A stretch of DNA of 29,287 nucleotides from CAZGUG01 sp964529035 (GCA_964529035.1 CAZGUG010000022.1:1-29287); one strand, 5' to 3'; shown: positions 1 to 8,421, numbered from the stretch's first letter. Translations and numbers: made by a program. Notes: generated by a model not told the origin, from the letters alone.

Positions 1-1
1 G

Positions 2-1486
2 TCCGGTATAAGGGTGTTCATAGGAGGACAAGCAGTAATTAGCGCAACACAGAGACTGGGATATAACGGTGTTCTTATTGAATCGGGAGAGGAAGCAATA
101 GTTGAAGCAATAAAATATGCAAAAAATCTGCTCGAAGTCCAATTGAAGGAAAAGGAAAAAGCACAAATACTGAAATCAATAATTGATTTTGCCTATGATG
201 GAATAATAGGCATGGATAAAGACGGAAAAATAACTGTATTTAATCCTGTGGCGGAGAAAATAGCAGGAGTATCGGCAGAGACAGCAATAGGCAGGCCTGT
301 AGATGACATGGTGGAAAATACCAGGATGAATTATGTACTTAAATCGGGAGAAGCAGAGTTGGGAGAAATCCAGCGTATAGGAGAAATATCCATCGTGACC
401 AACAGAGTGCCCATAGTGGTTGAAGGAGAAGTATTGGGAGTGGTTGCTACTTTTCAGGAACTGGACAAGATACAGAAAATGGAGAGCAAGATCCGAAAAA
501 AGCTGTTATATAAAGGGCATATTGCAAAAGCAAGGTTTGAAGAGATTGTGGGTAACAGCACAGCGGTATCACAGGCTAAGGAGGAAGCAAAGCAATATGC
601 TGAGGTTGACAGTACGGTTTTGATTCTTGGAGAAACGGGAACCGGAAAGGAATTGTTTGCTCAAAGCATCCATAACGCCAGCAACCGCAATGACAAACCC
701 TTTGTGGCGGTTAACTGTGCAGCCCTTCCTGAAAACCTTTTGGAAAGTGAACTGTTCGGTTATGTTGAAGGAGCCTTTACAGGTGCCAGGAAAGGAGGTA
801 AAACCGGATTGTTTGAACTGGCACATGAAGGAACCATTTTCCTTGATGAAATCAGCGAGATGTCGCCAATGCTTCAGGCAAGGTTTTTGAGGGTGCTACA
901 GGAGAAAGAAGTGGTAAGACTGGGTGATGACAGGATTATTCCAATAGATATAAGAATTATTGCTGCCACCAACAGGGACCTTTACAGTGAGGTGGAAAAA
1001 GGCGGCTTCAGGGAAGATTTATATTACCGTCTGTGTGTGCTCAGGCTTGAAATACCTCCTTTGAGAAAAAGGCCTGAGGATATCCCTGCCCTTGTTGACT
1101 ACTTCATTGAAGAGAAGGGAAGAAGGCTGGGCAAAAGCATAAAAAGTATCTCCCGGGAGGCCATAAGCAAACTGGTTAATCAGAAATGGCCGGGAAACAT
1201 ACGGCAGTTGGAGAATGTAGTTGAAAGAATAGTGGTTTTATGCAAGAAGGATACAATTGATGCTGATATAGTATCCGAGGTCATGGGCAGATCTTCGGAT
1301 TATTCTACAGAAAGACAATCCAATGCCCATACAGAAGCACAATTAAACGACGGCCTTTTGAAAAACGTCGAAGCTGAAACGATTAGGAAGGTGTTGGAGG
1401 AGACCAACGGCAACAAAACGCAGGCGGCGGAAAAGTTAGGAATAAGCGTTACAACGCTTTGGAGGCGGCTGAAAAAGCTGGAGTGA
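2..1486 (+). CDS. Sigma-54-dependent transcriptional activator, PrpR-like (5' partial)
   Basis: An enhancer-binding activator of sigma-54 RNA polymerase. The reading frame is open to the window edge, and the first ~45 residues (IGGQAVISATQRLGYNGVLI region) look like the C-terminal end of a PrpR_N sensory domain, so the true start lies upstream; the first in-window start-like codon is a GTG at 14. Counting from that GTG, a PAS domain follows (about residues 55-150, DGIIGMDKDGKITVFNP), then the AAA+ domain with Walker A GETGTGKE from residue 206, the sigma-54 contact loop GAFTGA from residue 253 and Walker B TIFLDEI, and a Fis-type helix-turn-helix at the end (NKTQAAEKLGISVTTLWRRL). All motifs needed for ATP-driven open-complex formation are intact. 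PrpR_N domains sense small metabolites in known family members; the ligand and target operon here are unknown and probably lie upstream. A hairpin terminator follows the stop. Confidence 0.93.
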   Translation, partial: SGIRVFIGGQAVISATQRLGYNGVLIESGEEAIVEAIKYAKNLLEVQLKEKEKAQILKSIIDFAYDGIIGMDKDGKITVFNPVAEKIAGVSAETAIGRPVDDMVENTRMNYVLKSGEAELGEIQRIGEISIVTNRVPIVVEGEVLGVVATFQELDKIQKMESKIRKKLLYKGHIAKARFEEIVGNSTAVSQAKEEAKQYAEVDSTVLILGETGTGKELFAQSIHNASNRNDKPFVAVNCAALPENLLESELFGYVEGAFTGARKGGKTGLFELAHEGTIFLDEISEMSPMLQARFLRVLQEKEVVRLGDDRIIPIDIRIIAATNRDLYSEVEKGGFREDLYYRLCVLRLEIPPLRKRPEDIPALVDYFIEEKGRRLGKSIKSISREAISKLVNQKWPGNIRQLENVVERIVVLCKKDTIDADIVSEVMGRSSDYSTERQSNAHTEAQLNDGLLKNVEAETIRKVLEETNGNKTQAAEKLGISVTTLWRRLKKLE

Positions 1487-1507
1487 AACAACGGATATGG
1501 AAATAGG

Positions 1508-1531
1508 AAAGGGCGGTAAAGCCCTTTTTTT
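1508..1531 (+). terminator. Rho-independent terminator after the sigma-54 activator
   Basis: A 7-bp stem AAAGGGC / GCCCTTT with loop GGTAAA is followed by an unbroken T run. It separates the activator from mutS2. Confidence 0.85.
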
Positions 1532-1559
1532 ATGCTTTATTTTTGGTACCGAAAGAGAT

Positions 1560-1589
1560 TTGTTAACCGATGCTTTTAATTGATATAAT
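1560..1589 (+). promoter_or_regulatory. Sigma-A-type promoter for mutS2
   Basis: TTGTTA at 1560-1565 and a perfect TATAAT at 1584-1589 are separated by 18 bp, about 40 bp upstream of the mutS2 start and just after the preceding terminator. Confidence 0.65.
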
Positions 1590-1629
1590 AAGGAAAGCGG
1601 GATATTTAGGCTGATTTGAAAGGAACGAT

Positions 1630-4005
1630 ATGATGAAGGAAAATATGCTTAAAACACTGGAATTTGATAAAATAGTTAAAAGGCTCTCGGAAATGGCTGC
1701 ATCCAATGCGGGCAGAAGTAAATGCTTAGAGTTGAAACCGTCCTGCAGCCTGGAAGAGGTGGAAAGGCTGCAGCAGGAAACCGACGAGTGCATTAAGGCG
1801 CTTGTAAAAAAGGGGGCACCCCCTCTTGGCGGTGTCACAGACCTCGGGGCGATGTTAAAGAGAGTTGAAGCCGGCGGTATTTTGGATACCGAACAGCTTC
1901 TAAACGTAGCTGACCTGCTGCGATGCAGTGCAAATATTCAGGACTATATGAAAGCCCCGAGGGAAGACGGGGAGGAAGGGTTTGGAACTCTAACATCAAT
2001 GGTGGAAAACCTCATTCCTCATCCGCAAGTGGAAAGGGAAATAACAAGGTGTATAGAGGGACCGGGGCAGATAGCCGATAATGCAAGTCCCGCCCTTAGG
2101 AATATCCGAAGACAGATAAGTTCGGCCAATGAGGAGATTAGAAGCAAACTCGGCTCAATGATTAGTTCCGCAGGTTTGCAAAAATATCTCCAGGATGCCA
2201 TAGTCACAACCCGGGGGGACAGGTATGTGGTTCCTGTGAAGCAGGAATACAGGGGCAGCGTACCGGGTATTGTGCACGACCAGTCTTCAACCGGAGCTAC
2301 GTTATTCATTGAGCCGATGGCTGTGGTTCAACTTAACAACAGGCTGAGGGAATTGGGCGTAAAGGAAAAAATGGAAATCGAGAGGATACTCTCCGCCCTC
2401 ACACTGATTGTGAGTGACATATTGGAAGATATCCGGACGGATATGGAAATCCTTGTGGAGCTGGATGTAATGTTTGCCCGGGGCAAGCTGGGGCTTGAAA
2501 TGGAAGGCAGCCGGCCGCTATATAATACCTCCGGCTATATAAACCTAATAAAGGCAAGGCATCCGCTTATAGACCCGAAGGCTGTGGTGCCGGTGAGCAT
2601 TCACCTGGGCAGGGACTTTGACGTGCTGGTAATAACCGGTCCCAACACCGGCGGTAAAACGGTGACCCTGAAAACAGTGGGCCTTATGGTTCTGATGGCC
2701 CAGGCGGGGCTGCAGATACCCTGCCAGGAGGGAACCGAGCTTACGCTGTATAGGGACGTGTTTGCGGATATAGGTGACGAGCAGAGCATAGAACAGAGCC
2801 TCAGCACCTTTTCAGCCCATATGACCAATATTGTGGATATATTAAGGCAGGCGGACAGGGGCAGCCTTGTACTGCTGGATGAACTCGGGGCCGGTACCGA
2901 TCCGACCGAAGGGGCAGCCCTGGCGATGGCAATACTGGACTACCTACACGGGAAAAGTATCAGCACCATTGCCACCACCCATTACAGCGAGCTCAAGCAG
3001 TATGCGCTTACAAAGGAGCGGGTCGAAAATGCCAGCGTCGAGTTCGACGTGGATACCCTGAGCCCGACTTACAGGCTTACCATAGGAATACCGGGAAAGT
3101 CCAATGCATTTGAGATTTCCAAGCGGTTGGGACTGGAAGAGAGTCTTGTTGAAAGCGCCTCCATGTATCTTTCCGGTGAAGAGGTAAGGTTTGAAGACAT
3201 AATAGGGGATTTGGAGAAAAACAAAAAAGAGGCGGAGCGGGAGAAGGAATGGGCACAGCGGTTAAGGCAGGAAGTGGAGAGGGTAAAGGACGATTATCAG
3301 AAAAAGGTTAAACGGTTTGAGGAAAAACGGGATAAAATGATTGATAAGGCAAGGCTGGAAGCCAAGACCATTCTAGAAAAGACAAGAAAAGATGCGGAAG
3401 AGGTCATAAGGGAATTAAGAAGCCTTGCAGCCGTTGAGGGAGCCGAGAGAAACAAAAGGATAGAAAAGGTAAGACAAAAAATACGGTGGGATATGGAAAA
3501 GCTGGAAGAAGCCCTGAGCACGGGTATTGAAGAAGAACGTACCGCGCAAAGCCCTAAGGATCTTAAACCCGGCGATCCGGTAAGGGTAATAAGCCTTGGG
3601 CAGAAGGGCACCGTGCTGGAAGTTTCGGATGATGAACAGGCTTTGGTGCAGGTAGGAATAATGAAAATCAAGGTAAAAATAAACAATCTTGAGACTGTTG
3701 AGGAAAAATTTAATGAGAGTGTAACAAAGACTGACAAAAAGTCCATGTCGAAGGCGGCAACAATATCCACCCAGGTGGACGTTAGGGGACAGGTGCTGGA
3801 TGATGCAATAATGAATGTGGATAAATACCTGGACGACGCCCATCTTTCAGGATTAAAACAGGTAACAATAATCCACGGAAAGGGTACCGGCGTATTAAGG
3901 AGCGGCATACAGCAGCTTTTGAGGTCAAACCGGTACGTGGCTTCCTTCAGGAGGGGTAGTTTCGGGGAAGGCGGAGACGGCGTAACGGTGGTGGAACTGA
4001 GATGA
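1630..4005 (+). CDS. mutS2: Endonuclease MutS2 (MutS-type ATPase with C-terminal Smr domain)
   Basis: A 791-aa cytosolic MutS2, close to the usual ~785 aa. MutS2 lacks the MutS mismatch-recognition domain; family members bind branched DNA, suppress recombination, and in Bacillus act on collided ribosomes. Visible parts are the N-terminal MutS core/lever helices, the ATPase with Walker A GPNTGGKT (residues 337-344), the STFSAHM signature, Walker B LVLLDELGAGTDPTEG (Asp417, Glu418), a long charged coiled coil (about 510-630), a KOW-like segment (DLKPGDPVRVISLGQKGTVL), and the Smr domain (VDVRG with Asp717; HGKGTG with His749). ATG 1630 follows AGGAACG; a second ATG at 1633 is equally possible. 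The stop lies only 6 bp from the end of the convergent IclR gene, with no obvious terminator between them. Confidence 0.97.
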   Translation: MMKENMLKTLEFDKIVKRLSEMAASNAGRSKCLELKPSCSLEEVERLQQETDECIKALVKKGAPPLGGVTDLGAMLKRVEAGGILDTEQLLNVADLLRCSANIQDYMKAPREDGEEGFGTLTSMVENLIPHPQVEREITRCIEGPGQIADNASPALRNIRRQISSANEEIRSKLGSMISSAGLQKYLQDAIVTTRGDRYVVPVKQEYRGSVPGIVHDQSSTGATLFIEPMAVVQLNNRLRELGVKEKMEIERILSALTLIVSDILEDIRTDMEILVELDVMFARGKLGLEMEGSRPLYNTSGYINLIKARHPLIDPKAVVPVSIHLGRDFDVLVITGPNTGGKTVTLKTVGLMVLMAQAGLQIPCQEGTELTLYRDVFADIGDEQSIEQSLSTFSAHMTNIVDILRQADRGSLVLLDELGAGTDPTEGAALAMAILDYLHGKSISTIATTHYSELKQYALTKERVENASVEFDVDTLSPTYRLTIGIPGKSNAFEISKRLGLEESLVESASMYLSGEEVRFEDIIGDLEKNKKEAEREKEWAQRLRQEVERVKDDYQKKVKRFEEKRDKMIDKARLEAKTILEKTRKDAEEVIRELRSLAAVEGAERNKRIEKVRQKIRWDMEKLEEALSTGIEEERTAQSPKDLKPGDPVRVISLGQKGTVLEVSDDEQALVQVGIMKIKVKINNLETVEEKFNESVTKTDKKSMSKAATISTQVDVRGQVLDDAIMNVDKYLDDAHLSGLKQVTIIHGKGTGVLRSGIQQLLRSNRYVASFRRGSFGEGGDGVTVVELR

Positions 4006-4011
4006 TTAACC

Positions 4012-4800
4012 CTAACCCGTGGTTGTATGCCCCAAACGGTCGGACAGGTTTTTCGAAACAAAGGTCACGTTTCTAATAATTTTGTCCATTCCTTTTTCCA
4101 TAAGCCTTGATGTGGGACCGGATACGCTTATTGATGCCACTGCTTCGCCATAGCAGTCGAAAACCGGGGCAGCGGCGCATGTGACCCCTTCTTCCCGCTC
4201 CTCGTTGTCCAGGGCATAGCCCTGTTTTCGGATGGTTTTCAGTTCATTTATCAGGTCTTTGGAGTTGGAGATTGTATTCTTCGTGAATTTACTAAAATCT
4301 GTTTTACCCAATATGAATTCCTGGATTTTTTCGGGCTGGTAGGCCAGAAGAACCTTGCCTCCGCCGGTACAGTACAGTGGAACTCTGGCACCGAGCTGGG
4401 TGAACATTTTAAGAAGATTGCTGCTTTCGGACTGGGCAATATAAACGACATCGCTGCCGTCCAGCACCACCAGGTTGCATGTTTCGCCAACCAGTTCTCT
4501 GAGCTCGTCAAGATACGGCTGCGCCAGGTTTGCCAGTACATTTTGCCTTTTTGCCATTCCGCTTATCCTAAACAGCGCAAAGCCTATCCTGTACTTTTTT
4601 GTTTTCTTATCCTGCTGAATGATATTCAGTTGTTTTAGTGTATTGAGCAGATGATAGGTAGCACTGACACCATAATTCAATTTGCTGCTTATTTCAGTAA
4701 GTCCAAGTTCGCATTCGGATTTGGCCAGTACCTCCATGACCTCGACGGCTTTAATAACAGAACCTATGGTTTTGGTATCGTTTTTTATCCTGCTATTCAC
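4012..4800 (-). CDS. IclR-family transcriptional regulator
   Basis: A 262-aa DNA-binding regulator. The N-terminal winged helix-turn-helix (TIGSVIKAVEVMEVLAKSE, then GLTEISSKLNYGVSATYHLLNTL) is followed by the IclR effector domain (about residues 85-255) with typical elements such as PLYCTGGGKVLLA and GYALDNEEREEGVTCAAAPVFD. I chose the GTG at 4800 because AGGAG lies 8 nt before it; a longer version from TTG 4818 would place the start upstream of its own Shine-Dalgarno. The gene is divergent from the class V aminotransferase, and each of the two promoters carries a copy of the same operator-like motif, so this protein very probably controls that aminotransferase and itself. The effector is unknown; IclR proteins can repress or activate, but the site positions suggest repression. 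Confidence 0.92.
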   Translation of the reverse strand: MNSRIKNDTKTIGSVIKAVEVMEVLAKSECELGLTEISSKLNYGVSATYHLLNTLKQLNIIQQDKKTKKYRIGFALFRISGMAKRQNVLANLAQPYLDELRELVGETCNLVVLDGSDVVYIAQSESSNLLKMFTQLGARVPLYCTGGGKVLLAYQPEKIQEFILGKTDFSKFTKNTISNSKDLINELKTIRKQGYALDNEEREEGVTCAAAPVFDCYGEAVASISVSGPTSRLMEKGMDKIIRNVTFVSKNLSDRLGHTTTG

Positions 4801-4826
4801 AAACACCACTCCTGTCAAAAAAATAA

Positions 4827-4841
4827 TTTACTTATGTTAAA
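4827..4841 (+). promoter_or_regulatory. Candidate IclR operator, copy 1 (iclR promoter)
   Basis: TTTACTTATGTTAAA is an imperfect 15-bp palindrome (TTTAC-N5-TTAAA). With four preceding bases (4823-4826) it matches the copy at 4956-4974 at 17 of 19 positions. It sits immediately downstream of the iclR -10 box, where a bound protein would block transcription. Assignment to this regulator is inferred from position. Confidence 0.55.
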
Positions 4842-4870
4842 TAATATTACATTATTATTAAAAATGTCAA
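4841..4870 (-). promoter_or_regulatory. Sigma-A promoter of the iclR-type gene
   Basis: On the minus strand TTGACA (complement of 4865-4870) and TATTAT (complement of 4841-4846) are 18 bp apart, about 40 bp upstream of the chosen GTG start. The operator-like motif at 4827-4841 directly abuts the -10 box. Confidence 0.7.
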
Positions 4871-4909
4871 TGCCTTTGTTAATTCCATGTTAATATTCTG
4901 CCAATGTTC

Positions 4910-4938
4910 TTGACAGTGGTACCTTGTAAGGATATAAT
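4910..4938 (+). promoter_or_regulatory. Consensus sigma-A promoter of the aminotransferase gene
   Basis: Perfect TTGACA (4910-4915) and perfect TATAAT (4933-4938) are separated by exactly 17 bp. A full-consensus promoter usually needs a repressor, which fits the palindromes directly downstream. Confidence 0.88.
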
Positions 4939-4974
4939 TAAACTATTAGTAAAACATAATTTACTAATGGTAAA
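4939..4974 (+). promoter_or_regulatory. Candidate IclR operators, copies 2 and 3 (aminotransferase promoter)
   Basis: TTTACTAATGGTAAA at 4960-4974 is a clean 15-bp palindrome (TTTAC-N5-GTAAA). The complement of 4939-4953 reads TTTACTAATAGTTTA, a second, inverted copy starting at the first base after the -10 box. Together they form a perfect 9-bp inverted repeat, ATTAGTAAA / TTTACTAAT (4945-4953 and 4960-4968). A dimer pair bound here would cover the transcription start. Confidence 0.6.
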
Positions 4975-4989
4975 AGGGGGAAGAATTTT

Positions 4990-6135
4990 ATGAAAACCAA
5001 AAAACTGGTTATGATTCCGGGGCCTACTCCGGTGGTCAGGTCGATACAGGACCAGATGGGCAGGGAAACAGTGGCCTTCGGCGATCCTGAGTTTGTAAGG
5101 GATTTCAAGGAACTTCTGAATGACTTAAAGAGTTTATTCAGGTGCAGCGGTGAAGTTTTCGTGGTTGCAGGCAGTGGAACAATGGGCATGGAAATGGCTA
5201 TAGCCAATACTACAAAAAGAGGAGACAATGTGCTTGTTGTTTCACACGGGTTCTTTGGAGACAGATTCATAGAGCTTGGGAAAAGAAAAGGCCTGAATGT
5301 GGATATTGTCTCCAGCGAATGGGGCGAAACAGTTCCCGTTGAAGAGATAAGAGAAAAGCTGAGCCGGAAAAATTATACCGCTATGACTGTCACCCATGTA
5401 GATACATCCACAGGGGTATGCGCACCAGTCGCCGAGATAGGTGAAATGATGAAGGATTTCCCCGAAACTATATACATAGTTGACGGGGTTTGCGCAACGG
5501 CGGCTGAGCCCGAGTATGTCGACGATATGGGAATAGACATACTGTTTACCGGTACACAGAAAGCCTTCGGAGTTGCGCCGGGACTAACCATGCTGTGGGC
5601 AGGCGAAAAAGCCCTTCAAAGGAGAAAGAGCCTGGGAGATATCCCGGAATACTTCATAGATTTTGAAAAATGGCTTCCGATTATGAATGACCCTTCCAAG
5701 TATTACGCAACACCGGCGGTAAATATGGTATGGGCGCTTAAGGAATCCGTGAGAATCATAAAAGAAGAGGGAATAGAAAAAAGATACGCAAGGCACAAAA
5801 AAAATGCAGAAGCAATGCAGGCGGCTTTGGAAGGTCTGGGATTTAAGATACTTGCAAAGGAATGCTGCAGAGCCGTTACCTTGTCAAATTTGATTTATCC
5901 TGAGGGCACCGACGATGCAAAGTTCAGAAGCCTTCTGGCAGAGGAAGGCATAATGGTGGCCGGCGGGCTGGCGGCATATGCGGGCAAAATGTTCAGACTG
6001 GGACATATGGGCAATATAGATAAACACGACCTGGTCTCGGTTATTGCAACCATAGAAAGAGCACTGTACAGGGCGGGAATGCCGGTGCAATTTGGAAAAG
6101 GCGTCGGAGTGCTGCAGCAGAATCTGATGAAATAG
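4990..6135 (+). CDS. Class V aminotransferase (alanine/serine-glyoxylate type)
   Basis: A 381-aa PLP enzyme of fold type I, the usual length for alanine:glyoxylate, serine:pyruvate and ureidoglycine:glyoxylate (PucG) aminotransferases. The N-terminal MIPGPTPV signature, the cofactor loop AGSGTMGMEMAIAN, the PLP aspartate region (YIVDGVCATAAEPEYVDDMGID) and the Schiff-base lysine in GTQKAFGVAPG (Lys191) are all present. It likely moves an amino group between a small amino acid and glyoxylate or pyruvate; the donor cannot be read from sequence. The start ATG follows AGGGGGA. It is a single-gene transcription unit with a consensus promoter, inverted operator-like repeats and its own terminator, divergent from an IclR regulator. 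No purine or allantoin genes lie nearby, so a pucG name is not justified. Confidence 0.9.
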   Translation: MKTKKLVMIPGPTPVVRSIQDQMGRETVAFGDPEFVRDFKELLNDLKSLFRCSGEVFVVAGSGTMGMEMAIANTTKRGDNVLVVSHGFFGDRFIELGKRKGLNVDIVSSEWGETVPVEEIREKLSRKNYTAMTVTHVDTSTGVCAPVAEIGEMMKDFPETIYIVDGVCATAAEPEYVDDMGIDILFTGTQKAFGVAPGLTMLWAGEKALQRRKSLGDIPEYFIDFEKWLPIMNDPSKYYATPAVNMVWALKESVRIIKEEGIEKRYARHKKNAEAMQAALEGLGFKILAKECCRAVTLSNLIYPEGTDDAKFRSLLAEEGIMVAGGLAAYAGKMFRLGHMGNIDKHDLVSVIATIERALYRAGMPVQFGKGVGVLQQNLMK

Positions 6136-6140
6136 AAAAA

Positions 6141-6180
6141 AAGGCTGCCGGGCCGTTATAAAAAGGTCCGGCAGTTTTAA
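6141..6180 (+). terminator. Rho-independent terminator after the aminotransferase gene
   Basis: A 10-bp stem CTGCCGGGCC / GGTCCGGCAG (6145-6154, 6165-6174, one G-U pair) is followed by TTTT. Confidence 0.85.
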
Positions 6181-6226
6181 TGTCAGAAGCAAAGATACTA
6201 TGATACGATCTGCCGGAGTAATACAG

Positions 6227-6255
6227 TTGATTTTTTGACCGATTTAAGTTATACT
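6227..6255 (+). promoter_or_regulatory. Sigma-A promoter for tRNA-Pro
   Basis: TTGATT (6227-6232) and TATACT (6250-6255) are separated by 17 bp, about 25 bp upstream of the tRNA 5' end. Confidence 0.65.
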
Positions 6256-6280
6256 ACATGAAGAATAAAACTTTATGCGC

Positions 6281-6357
6281 CGGGGTGTGGCTCAGTTTGG
6301 TAGAGCGCTGCGTTCGGGACGCAGAGGCCGGAGGTTCAAATCCTCTCACTCCGACCA
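6281..6357 (+). tRNA. tRNA-Pro (anticodon CGG)
   Basis: A 77-nt cloverleaf. The acceptor stem CGGGGTG pairs with CACTCCG (one G-U). The anticodon stem CTGCG / CGCAG encloses loop TTCGGGA, giving anticodon CGG at 6315-6317, which reads CCG proline codons. The T arm (GAGGTTCAAATCCTC) is canonical, and the CCA end is encoded in the gene. The C1-G72 acceptor pair is typical of bacterial tRNA-Pro. Confidence 0.96.
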
Positions 6358-6367
6358 GAAAAAAATT

Positions 6368-6411
6368 AAGACTACCGGACGGTTTTTTGCTGTCCGGGGT
6401 CTTATTTTTTG
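6368..6411 (+). terminator. Terminator after tRNA-Pro
   Basis: Stem segments AAGAC / GTCTT and CCGGAC / GTCCGG form a long hairpin with a small internal loop, followed by a T-rich run (ATTTTTT). Confidence 0.85.
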
Positions 6412-6521
6412 AGCTTCCTACCTTCGGGTGAATAGTTACCGGTAAATTACAGACAATAAACAATATAAAAAAGTAACAAAACAGGCAGGAGGCACTTTTT
6501 AATGAAAAGAAAAATAGTGGA

Positions 6522-6962
6522 TTAAGGATACCGGGATGCATTAACCGGCCCGAGGTCTTCTTCGGTGAATACCTCAATGCCGTTTTGTTTTAAGAGGGCG
6601 GCAGTGATGCCGTCCCCCGGTATGATATTGCCAGAGAAGCTGCCGTCATAAATCCTGCCGCAGCCGCAGGAGGGGCTTCTCTGCTTGAGGAAGGCTTTTT
6701 CTGCTCCGGAGGCTTTGGCGATTGCCAAGGTCTTTTTTGCACCGGTCATAAACTGCCGGGTGACGTTCCGGCCGTCCCGGGTATATACCCTGCCGTCCTT
6801 TATTTCGCACGGAATCCTGGGTACGGGCAGGCCGCCCAGCACCTCGGGGCAGACTGGCAGCAGTTCTCCCCTCATTACCCTTTCCTTGAGCTCTGGATGC
6901 AGATTGTTCTTTCCGTCATACCTGCAGTTAACTCCGCAAAGGCATGCGCTTACTATATCCAT
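6522..6962 (-). CDS. DUF523 family protein (TudS-like Fe-S protein)
   Basis: A small 146-aa cytosolic protein with the full DUF523 signature: an N-terminal CLCGVNCRYDG cysteine cluster (Cys7, Cys9, Cys13), PVCPEVLGGLPVPR in the middle, and KQRSPSCGCG near residue 95-105. Members of this family bind an iron-sulfur cluster, and TudS desulfurates thiouracil; whether this protein does so is not shown here. AGAGGG precedes the ATG. The gene faces the tRNA and its 3' end lies ~110 bp from the tRNA terminator, so it is an isolated unit. Its stop overlaps the end of a 7-codon ORF (6502-6525) that has a strong ribosome binding site but no recognisable product. Confidence 0.9.
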   Translation of the reverse strand: MDIVSACLCGVNCRYDGKNNLHPELKERVMRGELLPVCPEVLGGLPVPRIPCEIKDGRVYTRDGRNVTRQFMTGAKKTLAIAKASGAEKAFLKQRSPSCGCGRIYDGSFSGNIIPGDGITAALLKQNGIEVFTEEDLGPVNASRYP

Positions 6963-7131
6963 TCAAATACCCTCTTTATGTTATTTGGTGGTCCATAATT
7001 ATTGTTTCCACTAATGTACCGAAAATCCTCCATTTGCTATCTAACGGTATCTGCCATCTTTTACAGGGTGATAGCGCATTTGGTACATGGTACAATTAAA
7101 AGGACGGCAAAAAACGGGTGGGGGGTTTCAT

Positions 7132-8421
7132 ATGAACACACTTATAAAGGCCAGGGCGGCTTTTGCAGCGGTATCGATTGCGGCACTGGCGGCGGTGGCG
7201 GTTTTTGGCGGCCCTGCAGCCGACAAAACAGGCCAAAAGTTTAGTGAAACGGAGCTTAGGGAAGTGATAGATGAAGGTTTTAAGAGGCCCGGTTTTTTAT
7301 CAATGTTCCCGGGTCTTGACGAAGACGGGATAGGAAGCAGAAAAGAGCCGGACCAATTGCCTGGAAAGAACGAAGATACATATGGGGAAGAGGGCCGGGA
7401 TCCCGATTCCTGGTTGGGCAGCCGCTATGTTCTGGGTTTTTATGTGGACGACGAATATATACACCCCAGTTCCTACGAAAATATGGTAAAGTACAGTAAA
7501 AATTTAAGCGCGATAGCGCCTTTCTGGTACAGGCTGTCTCCCGGAGATGCAGTCAAACTGCAGGAGCATCACCCGCAGGAAGGTTTCACGGCACAGGAGA
7601 AGAAGCGGATAATAGACAGGGCCCACCGGCAAAACATGGAAGTTCTTATGCTTGTACACAATCTGCTTTACGGAGGTAAAGCCAACGGTAAGGAGCTGGC
7701 GAAAAAGATGCTGGCAACAAAGGAGAGTCGCAAAGTCTTTATAGACAATGTTGAAGCAAACCTTAAGGAATTCAACTACGACGGAATTAATATGGATATT
7801 GAAAGCATTTATGTTTCGGACAGGGACAGATTTTCTGCGCTTATGAAGGAACTGTATGAAAAACTGTCCCTGAAAGGATACAGGATAACGGTATGCGTAC
7901 CGGCAAAGACAGGCGACAATACATCAAATACCTGGTCGGGGCCCTTTGATTACAAAGAGATAGCAAGATATTCCGACAGGGTTGCCATTATGACCTATGA
8001 CGAGCACGGGTATTCAAGCGGACCGGGGCCTGTGGCTTCGTATAACTGGGTAGAAAACGTGATGAAATATGCGGTGGGTCAAATACCTCCGGAAAAGATA
8101 CTGATGGGTATTCCGGGCTACGGTTTTGACTGGACGACCGGCAAAAAGGGTGCCGGGTATATTTCCTATTCCCAGGCAGTTAACCTGTCCGCATCAAGGG
8201 GAGTACAGATACAGTGGGATGAAACCGCCAGGGTTCCATATTTCAAATACCGGGAAAACGGCTTGTCCCACCAAGTGTGGTTTGAGAGCAAATACAGCCT
8301 GGAGCATAAGCTTGATATAGCCAAAGAGTATAATATAGGCGGCATCGCCCTGTGGCGGGTGGGGCTGGAGGATCCCGGGATGTGGGATGTTATAGACAAT
8401 CGGATAGAGGCGCAAAAATAG
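7132..8421 (+). CDS. Secreted glycoside hydrolase family 18 protein (YaaH/SleL-like)
   Basis: A 429-aa exported protein with a GH18 catalytic barrel. An N-terminal signal sequence or anchor (about residues 1-30, rich in Ala and Val) precedes a charged linker, and the barrel begins near YVLGFYVDDEY. The catalytic strand reads DGINMDIE with Glu224 as likely acid/base; the first Asp of the classic DxDxE is Asn220, a change I recall in spore cortex hydrolases of this class. Further GH18 landmarks are RVAIMTYDEHGY, KILMGIPGYGFDW and the final GGIALWRVG. YaaH-type proteins act on N-acetylglucosamine bonds in spore cortex or peptidoglycan. No LysM domains are visible, unlike Bacillus YaaH. I chose ATG 7132, preceded by GGGTGGGGGG, rather than an in-frame upstream GTG or ATG that would add 15 polar residues before the signal. 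The stop overlaps the terminator stem. Confidence 0.9.
   Translation: MNTLIKARAAFAAVSIAALAAVAVFGGPAADKTGQKFSETELREVIDEGFKRPGFLSMFPGLDEDGIGSRKEPDQLPGKNEDTYGEEGRDPDSWLGSRYVLGFYVDDEYIHPSSYENMVKYSKNLSAIAPFWYRLSPGDAVKLQEHHPQEGFTAQEKKRIIDRAHRQNMEVLMLVHNLLYGGKANGKELAKKMLATKESRKVFIDNVEANLKEFNYDGINMDIESIYVSDRDRFSALMKELYEKLSLKGYRITVCVPAKTGDNTSNTWSGPFDYKEIARYSDRVAIMTYDEHGYSSGPGPVASYNWVENVMKYAVGQIPPEKILMGIPGYGFDWTTGKKGAGYISYSQAVNLSASRGVQIQWDETARVPYFKYRENGLSHQVWFESKYSLEHKLDIAKEYNIGGIALWRVGLEDPGMWDVIDNRIEAQK

Noticed and set aside
3297..4061. A 254-codon minus-strand frame opposite the end of mutS2
   Set aside because: It is antisense to the Smr domain, whose motifs are intact on the plus strand, and it overlaps the end of the IclR gene.
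4798..4818. TTG start at 4818 for the IclR gene
   Set aside because: The putative start would lie upstream of the AGGAG that properly serves the GTG at 4800.
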